Source of the DNA: Halesus radiatus
Lineage: Eukaryota; Arthropoda; Insecta; Trichoptera; Limnephilidae
Reading direction: 5' to 3'
Length of the DNA stretch: 64,000 nt
Assembly (NCBI GenBank): GCA_022606495.2
Contig: JAHDVE020006292.1
Coordinates: forward strand, 1 to 64,000
The notes under the pieces: model-generated
Database searches by the model: none
Seen by the model: the letters and a program-made list of their open reading frames with translations, nothing else
What the model was told of the DNA's origin: nothing
Translations under genes and position numbers: made by a program
Shown here: positions 34,853-45,912 of the stretch, piece by piece
How the letters are laid out: every line of letters begins with the position of its first letter
How positions within the stretch are numbered: the stretch's first letter is position 1

Positions 34853-35033
34853 GGTTGCAGAATTCTCAGAAGGTGTACTCCTCCCCCTTGTTCTCACGCC
34901 GCCCCATGCCTCGTTCCCCCTCCCTAGATACCCTATCCCCCTGTGACAGCATCGCCTCTGATGACCTCATCTGTGACATGGACCTCAACCACTCTCTCAC
35001 CAGCCTGAATAGCCAAGATGATTACATTGACAG
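34853..35033 (+). CDS. Exon 13, CCSER-like gene; conserved acidic block
   Basis: Acceptor GATTTGCCAG, donor GACAG|GTAAGA; phase 1 in, phase 2 out. Encodes S-P-L-F-S-R-R-P-M-P-R-S-P-S-L-D-T-L-S-P and then C-D-S-I-A-S-D-D-L-I-C-D-M-D-L-N-H-S-L-T. This S-[IL]-D-x-L ... D-D-L-[MI]-x-D-[VM]-D-L pattern is the strongest likeness to vertebrate CCSER1/2, where a similar block lies just before the coiled coil. The R-R-P-M-P-R-S-P-S stretch is a plausible basophilic or proline-directed kinase target. Confidence 0.93.
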
Positions 35034-35088
35034 GTAAGAAGTTATTTACTTATATGGGATATGATTTAAGATTTCCACTGCCGATTAG

Positions 35089-35385
35089 TTGTTAGATTTT
35101 TGGGGTAGTAAACAATTTCGTTAGACTTTTGGGGTATTAAACCATTTTGTTGTTAGACTTTTGGGGTATTAAGCAAATTTCTTGTTAGACTTTTGGGGTA
35201 TTAAGCCATTTTGTTGTTAGACTTTTGGGGTATTAAGCAAATTTGTTGTTAGACTTTTGGGGTATTAAGCCATTTTGTTGTTAGACTTTTGGGGTATTAA
35301 GCAATTTGTTGTTTGACTTTTGAGGTATTAAGCAATCTTGTTAGACCTAGGGTATTAAGCAATTTTGGGGTATTAACCCATTTTG
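35089..35385 (+). repeat. Intron 13 minisatellite, unit about 40 bp
   Basis: About eight units of TTGTTAGACTTTTGGGGTAT TAAGC(CATTTTG / AAATTTC), more degraded at the right end. Units alternate between a CCATTTTG and a CAAATTT form, so a double-length unit of about 80 bp may be the unit of expansion. Confidence 0.92.
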
Positions 35386-35424
35386 AGCTTACTGCTCCTT
35401 CTGCCCTAATGACATAATGGTCAA

Positions 35425-35745
35425 TGAGACATTGCCAGGCTATTAGAAAACGAACCTGATGTCGAAAATCTAAGAATTGATGGTGAAAATCTAATTGAGC
35501 ATGAGACCATTGTAAGATTCTGTAAGTCCCAAAGATTGCTATGGGATGGACATGTAGAAAGAATAACAGATGACAGGGCGCCAAAAATCATGATCAAGTG
35601 GGTTCCCCAGTAGAAGGGACCCAGAGGCAGACTGAGGAAAAGGTTGACTGATTGCGTGGAAGAAGATTGGAGTAGTATAGGAAAACCTGAAAACTGGAGA
35701 CGATTGGAAAGGGACCGGAACCAAATCCCGCTGTAATAATGATAA
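35425..35745 (+). mobile_element. LINE C-terminus in intron 13
   Basis: A frame reads I-V-R-F-C-K-S-Q-R-L-L-W-D-G-H-V-E-R, then D-D-R-A-P-K-I-M and G-P-R-G-R-L-R-K-R-L-T-D-C-V-E-E-D-W: the K-S-Q-R-L-x-W-x-G-H-V-x-R ... R-G-R-P-R-x-R-W-x-D-C-V-E-E-D signature of LINE C-termini, with an in-frame stop at 35612. Easily mistaken for an exon of the host gene; it is not. Confidence 0.75.
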
Positions 35746-35888
35746 TGAATGAAAAAACTAGTGTTTTATTTCCTGCAATATCAGGCCGTACATTGGAGGT
35801 TGAGTGCAGGACAATACTCTTTCTGTAAGATAAAATGAATGCTTTTGTTTTAAAGAAAACTGCCAATATTATTTTACATTTCCTCCAG

Positions 35889-36086
35889 GCTCGATGGATC
35901 CATCCGCAGCGGTCTAAACTCCCTGGAGGACGCTCAGCTTCGCGAGGAGTTGATGAAGTATACCATCAGCCACAAGCGGCAACTGACCAACGCGCTGAAC
36001 AGCGAATTGTCTCTGAACGGCACACCAACTCATAAGCATCAGGGACAGTCTGCTTCCACAAGCAATAGCAGTCTTGCCAACATCGG
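35889..36086 (+). CDS. Exon 14, CCSER-like gene; start of coiled coil
   Basis: Acceptor TTTCCTCCAG, donor CATCGG|GTAAGT; phase 2 in and out (198 nt, skippable in frame). Encodes L-D-G-S-I-R-S-G-L-N-S-L-E-D-A-Q-L-R-E-E and L-M-K-Y-T-I-S-H-K-R-Q-L-T-N-A-L, with hydrophobic spacing suited to a coiled coil, then a Ser/Asn/His/Gln-rich tail. This is the last exon I can identify before a gap of at least 14.7 kb; the coding region must go on because no stop is reached. Confidence 0.92.
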
Positions 36087-36119
36087 GTAAGTTATTATTG
36101 ATTTAATAAAAGGTTAAAG

Positions 36120-36260
36120 GTTACCATGTCTACCTTCCTCCCTATCCTCGTAGCACTTGTTTCAAGTCCTAACAAATCAGTGTCCCCCGGTGTACCGGTC
36201 ACACCGAGACAGGAGTGCTCACGGCTAGGGTGGTGCATTTGTATCGCATAGTATGATTGT
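36120..36260 (-). mobile_element. LINE 3' UTR piece, family of 6130-6620
   Basis: Reverse complement GCGATACAAATGCACCACCC ... CACTCCTGTCTCGGTGTGAC resembles ATGATACAAATGTACCAACC ... ACTCCTGTCCTGGTGCTAAC near 6170-6220. Confidence 0.45.
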
Positions 36261-36684
36261 GAAAGCGTTAATACCAGTGGCGGTTTTCTCTAACGAGAGT
36301 TTGTGCAGTGAACTCCCATAAAAAAGGTAATAAAATAAAATAAACATGTATCATAATTTTACCACACTTTAAACAGAGCGCCATTCAAATTCTGTGCTAA
36401 AAAATCCACCCGTCCATATAGATAATACTTCCCGGTAGAAAGTCCGAAACGAATTCCATATGTGCATTATGAATTCAGCATCTATTGGGTTTTCTTTCCT
36501 AAGAAATAGTTCATACATTGTTATTCTTGTGGTGCTTCGACGGGAAATTGTGCCGAGCGTGCGATCCTTCGGAATCTACAAGGCGACCGTGTGCTCAGCT
36601 ATCAGTATGAAGATTTGTCAACAACAAAATTTGTACGGAATAGTGTTTTGCAAGAATTAACTTTTTTTTTTTCTGTGATTATTA

Positions 36685-36957
36685 GGAGCAGCTCGTGACA
36701 TTTTAGTGTACTAGAGTGGTAAGATAAAAAAAACTGCTTTATTGATGTTGTAGCCGAAAATTATTTAAAATTTTTGTAAAAAGACTTAAGTTGGTGGGTC
36801 AATTGATCAAATTGAACCCCTTGGAAAAACATTTTCATAGTTTTTTTTTTTCTTTTTAAATTCAAAAAATTGTTTTCGCTACAACATCAATAATGTCGTT
36901 TTTTTTCAATATTAGCACTGTAGCACACTAAAAAAAAGTCACGAGCCACCCCTGGCG
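36685..36957. mobile_element. Hairpin MITE, about 270 bp
   Basis: Left AGCTCGTGACATTTTAGTGT ... TTATTGATGTTGTAGCCG and right CGCTACAACATCAATAATG ... AAAAAAAGTCACGAGCCACC are reverse complements over about 80 bp. Confidence 0.75.
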
Positions 36958-37153
36958 ATTATCATGTTTTAAGTTGTTATTAAAATAAGTTAGTAATAAC
37001 GTTTTTGTATCCAAAAAATAAATAAACAGTAAAGTTTCTTACGTAAATTGTGATTTTCGTATTTAAAACGATTTTTTGTGACCTACGACATTATAATTTT
37101 CATCATCCGCGGACGTTTCACGGCTATGCACCGGCAACAAAGGGATCAATGAC

Positions 37154-38063
37154 CAGGGTCGGCCCTGAGCCAAACGGCATCTGGTTCGAGTAAAATTTTG
37201 GCACCCTTTGTCATTTTGTCGACTTCAAAACCATAGTAACACCAAAATTGCTTGCGACTTACGACGATCCTGTCCCTGTCAATCCTGCGAAGTATATGGG
37301 AGGGGAGGAAGTACTACATAAATAATCCTGAGGATTATAGTCCTACTAAATCTGCGGAACTTCTATATTATTGGTCGACATGATGGAGAGATACGTACGC
37401 GAGCTGCAAACAGAACTAACGCCATCTGCATTTAGTAGTTACGTTCCTTGCACAGAAAATGTCCTTCGACTACTGGAGGAATGAAACGGCACTATGAATT
37501 CATAGCTCGGCCTCACTATTTCATTAGAACGTTCGTCTAGGCGTACACCTATAGGCATCTCGTTTTCCACTGCTGCTTTCTATATCTACCTCATTTTCGC
37601 ACGTATTTACATTAAAAGAAGTTGTTTAGTATTATGGCGCCTATAGGCGTGTCATTTTACACTGTGTTTTTTGCATCTGTCTCGTTTTCACACACTTGTG
37701 AATTTTTCGTTCAAACAAAAGATAGGTAGGTACATGCACATAACATACTCATAAACGTATGGAATGATCTAAGTTCCATGGAAACGATGATTGGTGTGAG
37801 GTGCTACTATTATGTCTATGGATGTTTATGAAGTTTTTAAAATGAATACTCGTATACTAGGTATACAGGCGTTTGGCGCGTTATTAGAGGCCTAAGTAGT
37901 AATTAATATAATTAATAATATTTGGATGATTTATATAGCACCGTTTTTGTGAAAAATAACTTAAATTGCGGTGTGTCAGCTGATATTATCAGCGCCTTGG
38001 CGCCTTGACAAGTCAGCTCCCGGAGCGGACTGCTCCAATTGCGCCAGCACAGGACCGGCCCTG
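37154..38063. mobile_element. Non-autonomous hAT element, 910 bp, perfect target duplication
   Basis: Ends CAGGGTCGGCCCTGAG and (reverse complement) CAGGGCCGGTCCTGTG match at 13 of 16 bases. The flanking TCAATGAC at 37146-37153 and 38064-38071 is an exact 8-bp target duplication, diagnostic for hAT. No transposase frame. A piece like an L2 tail (TTATATAGCACCGTTTTTGT, minus orientation) lies inside at about 37890-37970. Confidence 0.9.
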
Positions 38064-38654
38064 TCAATGACACTACTTCCTCGGAACATCTTCCATTGAA
38101 TTACTGGTAGAACAAGGACAGCATTGCCGCCTCACGGCTGTGCTCCAAAGATTGCAATCTGTCTGTTAAAAAAAGATCACTAAGGTGAATTAATTTCGGG
38201 CAACATTGGAATAGGTATTTTGCACCACGATTAGTGGGGCCCTTGCAGTAACATCATAAAAAATCATACATAATTTAATAAAAATTCCATACCTCCTGGA
38301 GTGCTATAAGTTATTTGTACCAAACAACTACTGCCAGCGGCGGCACCACGATCTCCTATGCATACCACATAGCAGAGCAGACGTGTTGGCTCTGCAGAGC
38401 ATGACACGGGATATGGTGCTACTAAAAGAACATCTGACATGTTAATTAATTTTGAAAATTTAGTTTGTTGTGTTGTATGTGTACAGTAAATGAACGCAGT
38501 CTGTAATGCAGAAACAATATATGAAAGCTGAAAACGGGACGAAATCACTATTTAACAGGGACCGGGGATTATCAAAAAATTGAAAAGGCTCTGATCGTCG
38601 TTATGATGGATACCACAAATGTGATAGAATTTGAAACATCCTAAGCTTACATTT

Positions 38655-38815
38655 CAGTTCAGACCCAGGCATCTTGAGTTCAATTCCTCGGGAGGCTAAG
38701 TCCTCCATCACGACACATGCAACATCTTCCGCTTAGTGTGATGGTAGTAGGAGATTTTCAAATATTCTTAGGTTATTCGTAACCCGGGAATCTTTCTTTT
38801 TAAAAAGGAAAAAGC
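38655..38815 (+). mobile_element. SINE family C, copy 1 (tentative)
   Basis: CATCTTGAGTTCAATTCCTC is B-box-like; GATGGTAGTAGGAGATTTTC, AAATATTCTTAGGTTATTCG and AACCCGGGAATCTTTC follow, then A-rich sequence. Related to 45335-45500. Confidence 0.4.
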
Positions 38816-38819
38816 TGTA

Positions 38820-40045
38820 CGAGAATATTCGTTAAAAGCGGTTACTGCCGTCTATGACGCTATACAGAAAACCGTGAGAAAATTACATACGTATTGAATA
38901 CATAAATATCAATTCACGTCAGGCATGTTATATTGTTAACCTTTCCTTGCCGGTGCTGTCAACTAAGTTTACATGTCTCTAATAATTTAAATTTCTCTGT
39001 AATTATAGTAAACACAGAGTTTATATTTTAGGTGTTCCCCAGCAATACATGTATGTAAAGGATAAAGTAATTACATTATATAAGTATTTGTCGACAGCAA
39101 CAAAAAAAAATAAAACATATTGTTGAAAAAACAAAAAAAAAATGGTCAATATACGATTATATGTATGTCTGCACGCGTTGCTAACTTGCCGAGTGGTATG
39201 GTAGCGAGCGAGAGGGGTGCGGAGTTTCGTTCGGCGTTCCACAATGCGTGGTCGTCACTTTCGTCAATAGTAGCCGGCGGTCTGCCGGCAGTAATGGACG
39301 TCTTATGCGTTTTATGCGTGGCACATTTTTTTCCCACATCGGCCACCCATAAATAAACGAAAAGTGGCCAAATCAATGCCCTTTTTTCACAGATTATTAA
39401 TGATTTTTGCATGGATGCAAAAATATTTTTTTCGCAAGTTAGAAGTTTTTTTTTAATTAAAGTTAAACGAAACGAGATGCCCCCTAACAGATGGCACTAA
39501 TTAAAATATTTTAGAAAAAAACACTCAATGCGTTTAAATATTCTGTTGTTTGTTGGCGGATGTAAATGCGGAATATTTATTGCTTTGCACTACCCCTGCA
39601 TACCTTCTAGAATAAAGAAATATTATTATTATTATTATTTATTATTAAATTTAAAAAACCAAAAACAAAAACATTAGTCACTCATCTCACTAGGACAGAC
39701 CTGTGTTGAGATGAGCGGCTATACAATTTTAGTGAAACGATATATGGTATTATAATTTTTTTTTAAATAACATCATATTTATTCAGACTTTAAACAACTA
39801 TAAAATCTACAGTAAATCTTTAAGTTGAGCCGTACATTTATAGATTACAACAATAATAATTTCATTGTAACCCAAATAATATCATAAAGTATCTGTGCTC
39901 CAATTAGCCACAATCATAGGATATACTTACATAAAAATACTTAGACTTGCGAAGATGTGAGTTTTTGTCTACGCAGAGGACTGCAGTCCTAGTCTGCCAA
40001 CGGACAGGGATCTTATAGACTTGGCCACTTTTCGTTGTAGGCTGA

Positions 40046-40086
<41 letters not shown>

Positions 40087-41660
40087 TGTACATATGTAGA
40101 TTAATAAAATGATTTACGTAAGTTATAAATGTTAACTAATCATTTTATTTAATTTAAAAATCTTCACTGTACACTCGATGTACAGCACCGGAGCTCGATG
40201 GATTTTGTAACACCGTAAGGGAAGGGTTAAAAACGTTTTTGCCCACCATAAAAAAAATAATAATACTGTGAAAGTGTTCTCAGAAAATTACACAAACGAA
40301 GGTCACTGTTTTGTCTTTGTATTCATAACTAAATTAAAATATCGTTTTTAATGGTTTCTCCAAGACCTGCGTTCACACCTTTCATAGTAAAAATATTCCC
40401 CGATGAGCATCTCTAGTTATTCTAAGCGTGTCAGTAGTGTACGCGAAAAAAAAATCCTGTACTTCGGGTAAACTAATCAAGCTTTTTCAAATACCGAAAT
40501 GCTTTCTTGAACAAATAATCCATTTCAACATGGTTACATCAGTTTTCTTTCAAATCGGTATAGATACCTACCCATCAGACCCAAAACTCTCTACCTATCT
40601 CAAGAATTCCTAGCTATTGTTTACGTTAACCTTGACCAGACAATACGTCTTATACCCTTTTATTATGGTAGTCAGAGATCATACCATCTCAGAATTATAA
40701 ATATCTCAATAAAATTTCCCCGAAAGCAATCCCCAAAGTAATTTGTTAATGTTCTCTGGTAATCGCTTAAAATATGTTTATTGTCATATCCCCTAAATTT
40801 GTAAACTAATCTATTGTTGTCGAACCTGAAAGACCCTTCTAGATATTCCCGCTAACTTTCCAAATATCTCGGTGCAATTCTTTGTAAGTTCCTTTATAAA
40901 CTCGATGTTTCCTATAACCCGGTCTCATTCCTCCTACATCATAGCTAGGGTACAATCGGTACCTCAGCTCATCCTTCAAACATCTTTACTAAAGTACACT
41001 ACGTGCCAAGTTCATAATTCTTTTATCTTACATTTAATAAAATACATGAACAAAGTATCTGACATTTTACTAAATCTACAACCCGAGCCAACAAAAAGGA
41101 GATCAAATAATAAACAAGTGAAGAAACAAAGGTATATTCAGTGAAGAACAGTTAATGGTCCCCAAGAACAAGTTGTATCTAATTCGGTGTTCAAAACGGA
41201 TAGGTAAGTACCATAGATCACAAATCTAGGTATTTTCTGTTCCGTGCATTCAAATGAAAACCACAAACTCCCGTGAGGAGTAAAATAAAATCTAAATAAG
41301 TAATATTACCGATCACAAAGCGCCGTGTGAATCAGGGAAGGAAAATGTATTTAAAATAGGTTTTAAAGCTAACATTTTTTTTCCGAAACGTGCATTTTCA
41401 TCTTATTAATGTGCCCCGAGATTATCAATGACATTGACAGTGTTTGTTGAAGTGCCATTGACGTACTATTGAATTTAAATCGCCGCGTCAATATGTTCGT
41501 CCCAGTTGCTTTGTGGACGTCCAAAAAAACGATAGATGCGTACAGTATGCGAATATATATCTAGTATAATTTGATTTTACTTTCCATAACTCTGGACAAT
41601 CGCGATATAATGCATTTATAAGTAATACAAAATCTCATTCTGCGTTGAAACTGAGTTCCG
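38820..41660. other. Unassigned sequence, probably intronic
   Basis: Apart from the (AT)n run and an (ATT)n run near 39616-39640 no repeat is named. A GC-richer patch at 39170-39310 has open frames on both strands but no motif or clear splice sites. Confidence 0.45.
40048..40083 (+). repeat. (AT)n microsatellite
   Basis: About 17 AT dinucleotides in a row; smaller runs at 7237-7252 and 52553-52566. Confidence 0.95.
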
Positions 41661-41666
41661 AAGGGC

Positions 41667-41876
41667 TCGATTGATCCTCACGATTGTCAATCGCTCAGCT
41701 AAACGAACAAACCGCTACGTCACCTATAAATGCGTTAAATTAAAATGCCCATAATCCCTTCCCCGAACAATGGGAAATCGCAATTGTCAATCGCTTCAAT
41801 TGCGTATGTAAACGATCAATTAAAAACTGTCAATCGAATAAATGACGTAACCATTGACAATTGATATTGATCGTCT
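41667..41876 (+). promoter_or_regulatory. Cluster of TGTCAATC (PBX/MEIS-like) sites
   Basis: TGTCAATC at 41685-41692, 41785-41792 and 41828-41835, plus CATTGACA at 41852-41859 on the other strand; the first two are exactly 100 bases apart. The motif fits the composite Extradenticle/Homothorax (PBX/MEIS) site TGATTGACAG read on the reverse strand. A candidate enhancer, by motif only, in unannotated sequence between exon 14 and the exon at 50870. Confidence 0.3.
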
Positions 41877-42830
41877 CGGGGGCGCTTTATGGATAAATAT
41901 ATTTTATTCCGCACGATCTTGTTTCTGTTCGCTCATTCAATGAAACCAAGAGCATTAAAAGCTGAATTAAATTTGCATTATTTTTTGTTATTTTATCGAC
42001 AACTGTAGGTTAGTTTCGCAACAAATTTCCGTTGCGATTACCGTTGGTAAGTACTTTTTATCTGAGAATTCCGGTCCCAACGCGGATTTCCCGCCTGCTT
42101 AATCGCGGCCGTTTTTTTTTTCGGATAATTAACAAAAACTCGTCCGTATTAAAGTTATCCACCTTTTTATTACTTTAATCTTTCTATACGAAATGCAGTG
42201 AAAACATTGGCATTTTTACAGAAACTGGAGCGTGAATGTGATTATATTCCGATTATCTTCGCTGAAACTTTATTGATTGTGTTTTGAGATTAAAAAAAAA
42301 ACACTTTTTTGTTGTGCTGTATTGGTCATTTTAAAAACGATATAAATTGGAGAAGAAAGTTCACAAATCGTTTTAATTCATAAAGCTTTTTCATGAGGCA
42401 GGGGCGCTTCGTCTAGAGTTTTCGAAAATTCTATTTGTATACCCAGGAAACTTAATTATTCGACATTATAAAAGAATCTTTGATCTTCGATTACCAAATA
42501 GAAATTATTTTGAGATTATTAGCTGCATTTTGCTGCTTAAAGAAACACCACAAATGCGCACGCTTCTTAGGAAAAACTACAGTGTACTAGGCAATTAATA
42601 CAGTACAGTTGCAAGTGGCAGATTCAGAGATTGCTAGAGAACTTTCGCTCAATGTAACCGCTCAAATATTAAATCACTGCACAGGTAAATATCTTTTCTA
42701 TAATGCATGTGAAGCATTTAATTTTTTTTAACACGGAATTGGTAATATTGATTAAAAAATAAACCATATATTAATTGTTTTTGTGTTTGATTCGTAGAAC
42801 TCCATTTATTTTTTCATTTTTTTTAAATTT
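41877..42830. other. Unassigned sequence
   Basis: No exon or known repeat seen. GCGGATTTCCCGCC and CGCGGCCG near 42080-42110 form a small GC-rich patch. Confidence 0.45.
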
Positions 42831-43030
42831 AATATAAATCAAATTTAATAATGTTATTATTAAGTTCTGCGAGTATTTTTAGTGTTTATTATTGTGACAG
42901 CTGTTTCGGGGTTCAAGGCCAATTTTTTACGATTTGAAAATGGCCTTGAACGCCGAAACAGTTGTCACAATAATAAAAACTAAAAATACTTGCATAACTT
43001 AATAATAACATTATTAAATTTGATTTACAT
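42831..43030. repeat. Fold-back element, GAAACAGCTG family
   Basis: Arms at about 42831-42921 and 42941-43030 are reverse complements, joined by a short AT-rich loop. Each arm has a GGC(C)...GCC stem followed by GAAACAG(C/T)TGTC. Copies of one arm occur at 14225 and 58888. Confidence 0.6.
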
Positions 43031-43424
43031 TAAATAATAATAAATTAAAAAAAAATCGTTTTGTACTATTGTAATCTCAGACAATAGAAAATATATCCAT
43101 GATCAGAGATTGTAATACACATACAAAATTGTACTTATTATAAAAGTACTGTGTTCTACAGATTATTTACACGTGAGTGAGAACAATCCAATTACAAAAA
43201 AATAGTTAAAGCATACATAAATACAAGAGAGATGTAAGAGATTAAAAGAGATGCATAGAATTCCAAAAGTACTAGAAAAGATTTTATTTTTTATTAATTT
43301 ATGACATCTTACAAAAAAATATAATGGAAAAAGTCCCGATAAACTAATTTTTTGTAGTTTCTCTAACGGGAGCTTGTTATTCAAAACTTTATCCTAAGTT
43401 TACAGTTAAGGTTACAAAATATAT

Positions 43425-43965
43425 CTATATAAAATAAAAACATAATGGACAAGCTCCACAAAAACTTCCTTAATAATACGGAAACTCAAGCCCAAATATT
43501 TTATAGAAATATATGTAATAATCTCATTAAAACTACTATAAAGAAAAACTGTCCAGAGACGGCAATAATAACAACAAAAATGGCATATTATCAAAGAAAT
43601 ATCTAACACTGATCACCCAATACCACAAATCAATAAATTAAACATCAACGGCCAAGATACCTCCCTAAAATACCATCCAGACACTGTGACCAATCAAATG
43701 AATTCATATTTTTGTAACATCGATAAAAATCTAACATCACAAATTTTAAATAAGACATCAACCGATGAAAATTCTCTTGCCGATATAATCAATCAATCTA
43801 CTAGTGAAACAAATAATATACTCACATTAGACCCCCACTAACTCTGCTGAAATTACACAAACTATTAAACAATTAAAGCCCTCTCACTCACGCAATAATG
43901 ATAAAATATCCTCAAATATACTGAAAACAATTGAACCTTTTATAAACCAACCCTCATAAACAAAA
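43425..43965 (+). mobile_element. LINE fragment, linker before the reverse transcriptase
   Basis: Broken frames read N-N-L-I-K-T-T-I-K-K-N-C, then I-N-K-L-N-I-N-G-Q-D-T-S and A-E-I-T-Q-T-I-K-Q-L-K-P-S-H-S-R-N-N-D, then I-S-S-N-I-L-K-T-I. This is the region between endonuclease and reverse transcriptase and the RT0/RT1 part of Jockey/CR1-like LINEs. Frameshifts and a stop show it is dead. Confidence 0.7.
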
Positions 43966-45334
43966 TAGGTGAATAATACAAATGAAACAAAGAGAGAGAT
44001 AAAAGAAAATAGCAGAAGATAATATTAGCAAACAGAAGAGAGAACAAGAAAACAACAGGAGAGAATGTATGCAAATATAAAGATATTTAGAAATATCAAT
44101 AGTTAAATATAAAACATTGATACACAAGAGTGTTGACGTTGACCCCCCTAAAACATATATGAATGAAGGTCGTTGTCCTCAGAGTTTAATGAATGGATTT
44201 TACCAATTTAAATCGTGACGGCACGCCCCTGGACGAGGCGCGAAGGCAAGAAACCGGATATTTTGTATTATACTAAAAGATTTTGCAACGTTTAACTTGA
44301 ATACCTACTCATGGTTTTCCATATTTCTATGTATATAATGGAATCGTTGGAACCAGATCACAACTCGAAAAGTACGACCAACAATTGCAATAATTCAAAA
44401 TAATCGGATTAAAAACGAGTTTAAATTACGACTGTTCGTTGGATGAACCACATACCCATCTATGCAAATGAAAATTATCAGAAATTAGGCCAGCCAATCT
44501 AGTTGGAGCAAAATTCCACCATTTTTTTACTGAACCAAGATTATCTCAATATATATATTTTTAAAGTAATAATCATATCTAGTTGTTCGATTTTTTACAA
44601 GAAGAGTAGAAGATGGAACAGTTTTTATTAAATAATGATATATTATTTTCTCGGAGTTCTACTTTCCCGGTAAAACAAGTATCCGCAATCTCTGCTGTGG
44701 TCAGCTATAAAAAAGGTAGGCGATCGTTCTTGGTAGGTAGGTAGTAGGTACCCGTTACCTGGTGTTAAATTACGGTATAATTAAAAAGCACGCGATTCGA
44801 TGAGATGACAAATATTTCGTATACATACAAAGGTCCAACCGGGCATACAGGTTGACACGCTTATCTTTGCAGTCGATAGCATCGGTAGTGTTAATTTTGT
44901 AGACAAAAAAAATGGATTTAAAAAACAGTTCGTTCGTTCAATTCCTCTTTTGACTGACTGTAAAGATAACCGTGTCAAAGTGTAAGGCGGTTAAAGATTG
45001 ACATACTTGTATTTGCATTTGGGGGCGTCTCTATTGTAGATATTATTTTTAATAAAAAACTATACATTTAATAAAACAGTCAGTTTGTTGCTTAGTTCCT
45101 CTTTTGACCACCTGCAAAATTTAGTAGATACTTATGCCTAGCTGTAAGTTTAGGCGACTCCCTCATGGGTCGGTAAGGAATCGGCATAAATCGTGTACAG
45201 CAAAAAAGCGGGTAATATTGCTTGATGTCTCGCTGCATGGACTCGCACACGGGTCGGCAGATACCAGTATATGCCATAATAGGGATGGTTTTTTATATGA
45301 AAATTGTTCATAATAACGACGTAAGTATATGCCT
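43966..45334. other. Unassigned sequence
   Basis: Nothing recognised. CTCTTTTGACTGACTGTAAAG at 44945 and CTCTTTTGACCACCTGCAAAA at 45099 hint at an old local duplication. Confidence 0.4.
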
Positions 45335-45500
45335 GTTAGTAGCCGAATGGATAAATGCGTTGGATTCCCACCCAGGCGCCGCGTTCAGCATCATTGCACA
45401 GTCAACATTTTCCTATTTTATTGATGGTAGTTGGAGGTTTTCTAATACTGTTAAGAATATTCGAAACCTGAGAATATTAGTCTTCCGTTTTACAAAATAA
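45335..45500 (+). mobile_element. SINE family C, copy 2 (tentative)
   Basis: GTAGCCGAATGGATAAATGC is A-box-like, CGCGTTCAGCATC a poor B-box, and GATGGTAGTTGGAGGTTTTC ... CGAAACCTGAGAATATTAG resembles the body at 38740-38800. Confidence 0.4.
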
Positions 45501-45912
45501 AACGAGATAAAATTTAGGTGGTGCTAATGCCATGTTAGACTATCGTGATATCTATGACTTGAACTGTGATAGACTATGATGGTAAGTACATTCGATATCA
45601 GTTGTTTCACGGGCGAGTGGAGCCCTGTTATTGTTTCAAATTGTATTGAGATATCTTATCTGAACTTCACGTATAAACAGGTAGGCAAAGGAAAAAGGTA
45701 CGGAACACGCAAACCTTTCAGTCACGAACTAATAAATGGTACTGCCACTGATAGCTCCGTTGTAACTTCTCTTTCTGTTGCATGTGACTTTTTTTTAGAG
45801 GGTTACTAAGAATTGTATCAGCGATGTTTTTTTTTTAAAATAAAATTCAGTAGAAAGTACCTACCGAACCAATTAGGCACCCATTCTTTAAAAATGGTGA
45901 CGTTTTACTCAC

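Larger units (their letters stand above)
10439..36086 (+). other. Multi-exon host gene, CCSER2/FAM190-like (partial: both ends missing)
   Basis: Fourteen coding exons join through 13 GT-AG introns into one frame of 877 codons plus 2 nt, and every intron phase matches on both sides, so the model is well supported. Exons are clearly GC-richer than the introns. The protein is Ser/Pro-rich, with an STEEL motif (residues 59-62 of the partial product), an STIP motif in a basic setting (98-101), a Glu-rich acidic part (about 650-670), a block S-L-D-T-L...D-D-L-I-C-D-M-D-L (775-796) and a helical, charged end (about 815-850). From memory, vertebrate CCSER2 has SSTEEL near its N-terminus and a similar S-x-D-x-L...D-D-L-M-L-D-V-D-L block before its coiled coil, in the same order. 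CCSER2/Gcap14 is known as a microtubule-associated, plus-end-tracking protein; a role in microtubule binding here is inference. A neuron navigator (NAV/sickie) relative is the main alternative. Start codon and C-terminal exons were not found. Confidence 0.72.

Noticed and set aside
35425..35745. Extra exon of the CCSER-like gene
   Set aside because: Matches a LINE C-terminus, holds an in-frame stop and would break the phase match of exons 13 and 14.
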